A DNA stretch of 44,853 nucleotides. Origin: Saccharopolyspora oryzae. Its GTDB lineage: Bacteria > Actinomycetota > Actinomycetes > Mycobacteriales > Pseudonocardiaceae. The notes under the pieces were generated by a model. The model was given only the letters and a program-made list of their open reading frames with translations, made no database searches and was not told the DNA's origin. The stretch is from contig NZ_JAQGLA010000067.1 in the NCBI RefSeq assembly GCF_027853915.1, forward strand, positions 1-44,853, given 5' to 3'. The stretch's first letter is position 1. Each line of letters opens with the position of its first letter. Below, one piece after another: positions 41,898 to 44,853 of this stretch. The translations under genes were made by a program, and so were the position numbers.

Positions 41898-41928
41898 GTG
41901 ACCGCCCTTCCGTAGGTGGTGCGGTCAC
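41898..41928. promoter_or_regulatory. Hairpin in the cobB-cobM gap
   Basis: GTGACCGC (41898-41905) is perfectly complementary to GCGGTCAC (41921-41928) with a 15-nt loop. It is 180 nt after cobB and 190 nt before cobM. No cobalamin riboswitch core was found in this gap, so control of cobM is unexplained. It may be a terminator or an operator. Confidence 0.4.
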
Positions 41929-42048
41929 GCGGTACGGTCATTGCCTACACAGGCGGGCGCCGGTCGGGTGAACCGCGCGCCGCACGCGGAGCCCCGGGGC
42001 GCTCGGTCCGCACCGGGCACCTGGGCGCACCGGCCGAGCGGCCGGATG

Positions 42049-42063
42049 CGTCCGAAGTGGACG
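42049..42063. promoter_or_regulatory. 15-bp motif upstream of cobM, repeated upstream of cobL
   Basis: CGTCCGAAGTGGACG, with inverted CGTCC/GGACG arms around a 5-nt centre, lies 58 bp before the cobM start. The identical 15 nt occur at 43407-43421 in the gap before cobL. A shared regulator site is possible. Confidence 0.4.
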
Positions 42064-42121
42064 ACGCGCCGCATCTGTCCACAGTGGTAGGACTTCCACC
42101 CCGAGGCGGAAGAGGAGAGCA

Positions 42122-43399
42122 ATGGTGACTGGCCGGATCTCGTTCATCGGTGCCGGTCCGGGCGCTGCCGACCTGATCACGGTCCGCGGCGCGCGCCGGA
42201 TCGCCGAGGCGGACGTCGTGCTGTGGGACGCGAGCCTGGTCGCGCCGGAGTGCGTCCAGGAGCACGCGAGCACCGACGCCGAGCTGATCGACTCCTCCCG
42301 CCTCACCCACGAGCAGGCGCTGGAGGTCTACCGCCGCGCCGAGCGGGACAAGCTCAAGGTCGTCCGCCTGCACTCCGGTGACCCGGCGATGTGGAGCTCC
42401 GTCCAGGAGCAGCACGACGCCTGCACCCGGATGGTCGTGGAAACCGAGATCGTGCCCGGCGTCGCGCCCTTCTCCGCGGCGGCCGCCGCGATCGGCCGCG
42501 AGCTGACCTCGGAGGTCGCCCAGTCGCTGGTGGTGACCCGGATGGAGAGCAAGGCGCCGACGCCCGCGGGTGAAGAGGTGCGCGAGCTCGCCAAGCACGG
42601 CACCACGATGGCGCTGTCCCTCGCCGGTTCGCGCACCGGCCAGCTGGTCGAGGAGCTGCGCGCCGGCGGCTACCCGGAAGACACCCCGGTGCTGGTGGCC
42701 TACAAGGTCAGCTGGCCCGACGAGACGCTGCTGCGCACCACGCTCGGCGAGCTGGAGAAGACCGTCAAGCAGCGCAAGCTCTGGCGGAACCTGCTGTTCA
42801 TCGTCGGCAAGAGCCTCAAGGGCAGCGGAAGCCGTCCGCAGCCCTACTTCCACACCTACCGCCGTGCGGAACCGGCGGTCCGGCGCACGGTGCGGACCGA
42901 GCGCCCCAGCGCATCGCGGCGCCGCAGCACCGAGCCCGCGGCGGGCAACGGGCGGGTGAAGGAGTCCGACGTGGCCTGGTGGGCCGTGCGCGACTGGCAG
43001 GAGAGCGCGCGCGGAGCTGCGCGCGTGGCGGCGACCCGTCCGGCGTCGGCCCGGCGCGTGGACGAGGCGCAGTCGCAGCTGTTCGTCGACGAGCCGGTGG
43101 CGGTCGACACCCTCGAAGCGCCGGTCCCCGCCGAGGTCGTCCCCGCCGTGGAGGAGTCCGCCGTCCCCGGTCCGGTCGAGGAGGCCGTCGAGGCGGCGCC
43201 GAAGAGGACGTCCGCGGCGAGCAGGACGACCACCCGCGCCACCGCGAAGGCGACCCCGGCCAAGCGCACCACCGCCAAGAAGACCGCTGCGGCGAAGTCG
43301 ACCAGCGCGAAGACGACCGCCGCGAAGCGGACGGCGGCCAAGGCGAAGCCCGCCGCGAAGCGGAAGTCCACGGCGAAGGCGGACGAGCCCGGCGAGTGA
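42122..43399 (+). CDS. cobM: Precorrin-4 C11-methyltransferase with basic Lys/Ala-rich tail
   Basis: SAM-dependent methylation of precorrin-4 at C11. Residues 1 to about 245 are a full tetrapyrrole methylase: ISFIGAGPGAADLITVRGARRIAEADVVLWDASLV, HSGDPAMWSSVQEQ and EIVPGVAPFSAAAAAIGRELT. The remaining 180 residues are unusual: an Arg-rich stretch, a segment around ESDVAWWAVRDWQESARG, an acidic Pro/Val part, and from about 358 to the end a histone-H1-like run of (A/T)-K repeats (TAKKTAAAKSTSAKT and similar). ATG at 42122 with GGAAGAGGAGAG upstream. The frame is uninterrupted, so this is not an annotation artefact of a frameshift. Confidence 0.92.
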   Translation: MVTGRISFIGAGPGAADLITVRGARRIAEADVVLWDASLVAPECVQEHASTDAELIDSSRLTHEQALEVYRRAERDKLKVVRLHSGDPAMWSSVQEQHDACTRMVVETEIVPGVAPFSAAAAAIGRELTSEVAQSLVVTRMESKAPTPAGEEVRELAKHGTTMALSLAGSRTGQLVEELRAGGYPEDTPVLVAYKVSWPDETLLRTTLGELEKTVKQRKLWRNLLFIVGKSLKGSGSRPQPYFHTYRRAEPAVRRTVRTERPSASRRRSTEPAAGNGRVKESDVAWWAVRDWQESARGAARVAATRPASARRVDEAQSQLFVDEPVAVDTLEAPVPAEVVPAVEESAVPGPVEEAVEAAPKRTSAASRTTTRATAKATPAKRTTAKKTAAAKSTSAKTTAAKRTAAKAKPAAKRKSTAKADEPGE

Positions 43400-43406
43400 T
43401 GCCGGC

Positions 43407-43421
43407 CGTCCGAAGTGGACG
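43407..43421. promoter_or_regulatory. 15-bp motif between cobM and cobL
   Basis: Identical copy of CGTCCGAAGTGGACG found before cobM at 42049. Here it starts 8 nt after the cobM stop and 186 bp before cobL. The rest of the 207-bp gap shows no gene. Confidence 0.4.
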
Positions 43422-43606
43422 TGGGGTGGGGCTCGGTCGGGGGATCGCTGCCGCCACCAGCGCACCGCGTCGGCGTGTGCGGACCGGCTCCGGGAGCCGG
43501 TGGCAGCAGTATTGGAGCAGTTCGGCGAGGAATGCGGCCGCCGGTCGCGTGTTCGGGGTGTGCCGGTGGAACACGCGGTCGCGGTCGCCGAGGTGAGGTG
43601 GGTGAC

Positions 43607-44809
43607 GTGGCAGTCACGGTGATCGGGATCGACGGCGGCGACCTGCCCAGGGGTGCTGCGCAGGAGCTGGAGTCGGCGCGGCTCGTGGTGGGCGGCAAGC
43701 GGCACCTGGACGCGCACGCGCCCGAGCACGCGCGCAAGTTCGAGCTGGGGCCGCTGGAACCGGCGCTGAACGCGCTGTCCGCGCTGTCCGGCGAGGAGCA
43801 CGGCGTGGTGCTCGCCTCCGGCGACCCCGGTTTCTTCGGCGCGGTGCGCGCGCTGCGCGAGCGCGGCATCCGGTGCACGGTGCTGCCGTCGACGTCCAGC
43901 GTGCAGCAGCTGATGGCCCGCGTCGGCCGGTCGTGGGACGACGTGGTGGTGGTCAACGCCAGCGGCCAGGACCTGGCGAAGGCGATCAACGTCTGCCGCG
44001 CGCGCCCGGCCGTGGCGGTGCTGACGACCGCGCCGAAGGCCGGACCCGCGCAGATCGGGTCCGGGCTGACCGGCTGGCGGCGCACCATGGTGGTCGCCGA
44101 GGACCTCGGCGGCGCCTACGAATCGGTGGTCACGGTGGACCCGGCGGAGGCGGCCAAGCGGACCTGGCGCGAACCGAACATCGTGCTGTCCCTGGCCGAC
44201 CTGGACGACGTGCCGCACCGCGGCTGGATCGTCGGCGGCGAGCCGGTCCCGCCGGCCACCGGCTGGGCGCTGTCCGAGGACGAGTTCTCGCACCGCGACG
44301 GCGTGATCACCAGCGCCGAGGTGCGGGCGGTGGCGCTGGCCAAGCTCGCGCCGCGCCCGGGAGCCCTGGTGTGGGACGTCGGCGCGGGCTCCGGCTCGGT
44401 GGCCGTGGAGTGCGCCCGGCTGGGCGCGGCGGCGATCGCGGTGGAGTCCGACGAAGCGCAGGCGATGCGCTTGATCACCAACGCGGCCAGCCACGGCGTG
44501 GACGTCCGGGTGGAGGAGGGCGAAGCGCCGCAGGCGCTGCGGAACCTGCCCCGGCCGGACTCGATCTTCGTCGGAGCAGGCGGCACCGAGGTCGTCACGG
44601 CGTGCGCGCACGCGGGAGCGACCCGCGTCGTGGTCGCGCTGGCGGCGCTGGACCGGATCGGCCCGACCCGCGACGCGCTGCGCACCGCGGGCTACGAGGT
44701 CGAGGGCGTCCAGCTCTCGGCGTCCCGCCTCGCGGAGCTCTCGGACGGAGCGTCCCGCCTCGAATCAGCGAACCCGGTGGTCCTCATCTCCGGCCACAAG
44801 AAGCACTGA
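43607..44809 (+). CDS. cobL: Precorrin-6Y C5,15-methyltransferase (decarboxylating)
   Basis: Bifunctional corrin-ring enzyme of 400 residues. The N-terminal CbiE-type methylase (about 1-205; HGVVLASGDPGFFGAVRALRERG) methylates C5, and the C-terminal CbiT-type domain (about 215-400; LVWDVGAGSGSVAVECARLGAAAIAVESD) methylates C15 with decarboxylation. The GTG at 43607 (VAVTVIGIDGGD) follows GAGGTGGGTGAC; the frame is open upstream but that part is not conserved sequence. With cobM it indicates the aerobic (late cobalt) pathway. Confidence 0.94.
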   Translation: MAVTVIGIDGGDLPRGAAQELESARLVVGGKRHLDAHAPEHARKFELGPLEPALNALSALSGEEHGVVLASGDPGFFGAVRALRERGIRCTVLPSTSSVQQLMARVGRSWDDVVVVNASGQDLAKAINVCRARPAVAVLTTAPKAGPAQIGSGLTGWRRTMVVAEDLGGAYESVVTVDPAEAAKRTWREPNIVLSLADLDDVPHRGWIVGGEPVPPATGWALSEDEFSHRDGVITSAEVRAVALAKLAPRPGALVWDVGAGSGSVAVECARLGAAAIAVESDEAQAMRLITNAASHGVDVRVEEGEAPQALRNLPRPDSIFVGAGGTEVVTACAHAGATRVVVALAALDRIGPTRDALRTAGYEVEGVQLSASRLAELSDGASRLESANPVVLISGHKKH

Positions 44810-44834
44810 CCCGTCGTCTTCCTTCCCCGGGGGC

Positions 44835-44853
44835 GCAAATTCCATTGAAATCG
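44835..44853. repeat. Possible partial relative of the AATT palindrome at the window end
   Basis: GCAAATTCCATTGAAATCG resembles the left part of the palindrome at 21048 (GCAGTTTCAATTGAAACTGC) with several changes. It lies just after cobL, as the other pair lies just after a stop codon. Truncated by the window, so only suggestive. Confidence 0.25.

Noticed and set aside
41720..42121. Second cobalamin riboswitch in the cobB-cobM gap
   Set aside because: The GCCGGTG...CCGGC core and the CGCCACTGTGA block are absent; only a simple hairpin is seen.
41945..44611. 888-residue minus-strand frame opposite cobM and cobL
   Set aside because: Antisense shadow of two clear cob genes; repetitive Arg/Gly composition.
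1..44853. tRNA or rRNA genes
   Set aside because: No tRNA-like cloverleaf with T-loop consensus and no rRNA sequence was recognised by eye; a tRNAscan run would settle it.

Overview
The window is high-GC actinomycete DNA, most likely from Pseudonocardiales and perhaps Saccharopolyspora-like. Supporting signs are uniformly GC-rich third codon positions, frequent GTG/TTG starts, a mycothione reductase, type VII secretion substrates of the EspC/WXG100 kind, VapBC modules and a cobalamin pathway of the aerobic (CobL/CobM) type. The genus is a guess.

The backbone follows, from memory of that genome, the Mycobacterium tuberculosis order Rv2870c to Rv2847c: dxr, site-2 protease rip1, ispG, a GNAT protein, a penicillin-binding lipoprotein, vapBC, map, then further on mycothione reductase, an ElaA-type GNAT protein, a chelatase, cobO and cobB. 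Lineage-specific blocks are inserted into this backbone.

Layout. 0.3-1.1 kb: two small membrane proteins on the minus strand. 1.2-5.2 kb: isoprenoid (MEP) genes dxr and ispG with rip1 between them. 5.3-10.1 kb: GNAT, PBP, vapBC, map. 10.2-12.7 kb (minus): a YbaB / EspC-like / WXG100-like / membrane-protein module. 12.8-14.7 kb: cobQ and an orphan Phd antitoxin. 14.8-21.7 kb: GntR regulator with a divergent CynX-type transporter, NADP-glutamate dehydrogenase, mycothione reductase, VanZ-like protein, PEBP. 21.9-24.0 kb: an overlapping trio of sugar kinase, truncated KDPG aldolase and 2-hydroxyacid dehydrogenase. 24.4-29.4 kb: two secreted trypsins flanking LysR/MFS/LysE genes. 29.5-32.5 kb: GNAT, polyol-type MFS and a TIM-barrel epimerase. 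32.8-35.1 kb: cobalamin riboswitch and chelatase. 35.1-35.2 kb: a 6C-like small RNA. 35.3-38.4 kb: a second, paralogous type VII substrate module. 38.5-44.8 kb: MFS exporter, then cobO, cobB, cobM, cobL.

The most unusual content is a dispersed, non-coding element of about 190 nt present five times (from 1, 8251, 14680, 25278 and 32547), always in the same orientation. Its arms change sequence between copies while keeping base pairing in at least three helices. The imperfect positions are almost all C-A on the plus strand, which would be G-U in an RNA made from the minus strand. I do not recognise it as a described family. Other points worth a look are the duplicated YbaB-EspC-WXG100 modules, a CobM with a long histone-H1-like basic tail, a KDPG aldolase reduced to its C-terminal half inside an intact operon, paired AATT-centred palindromes, and a two-hairpin C-loop RNA.
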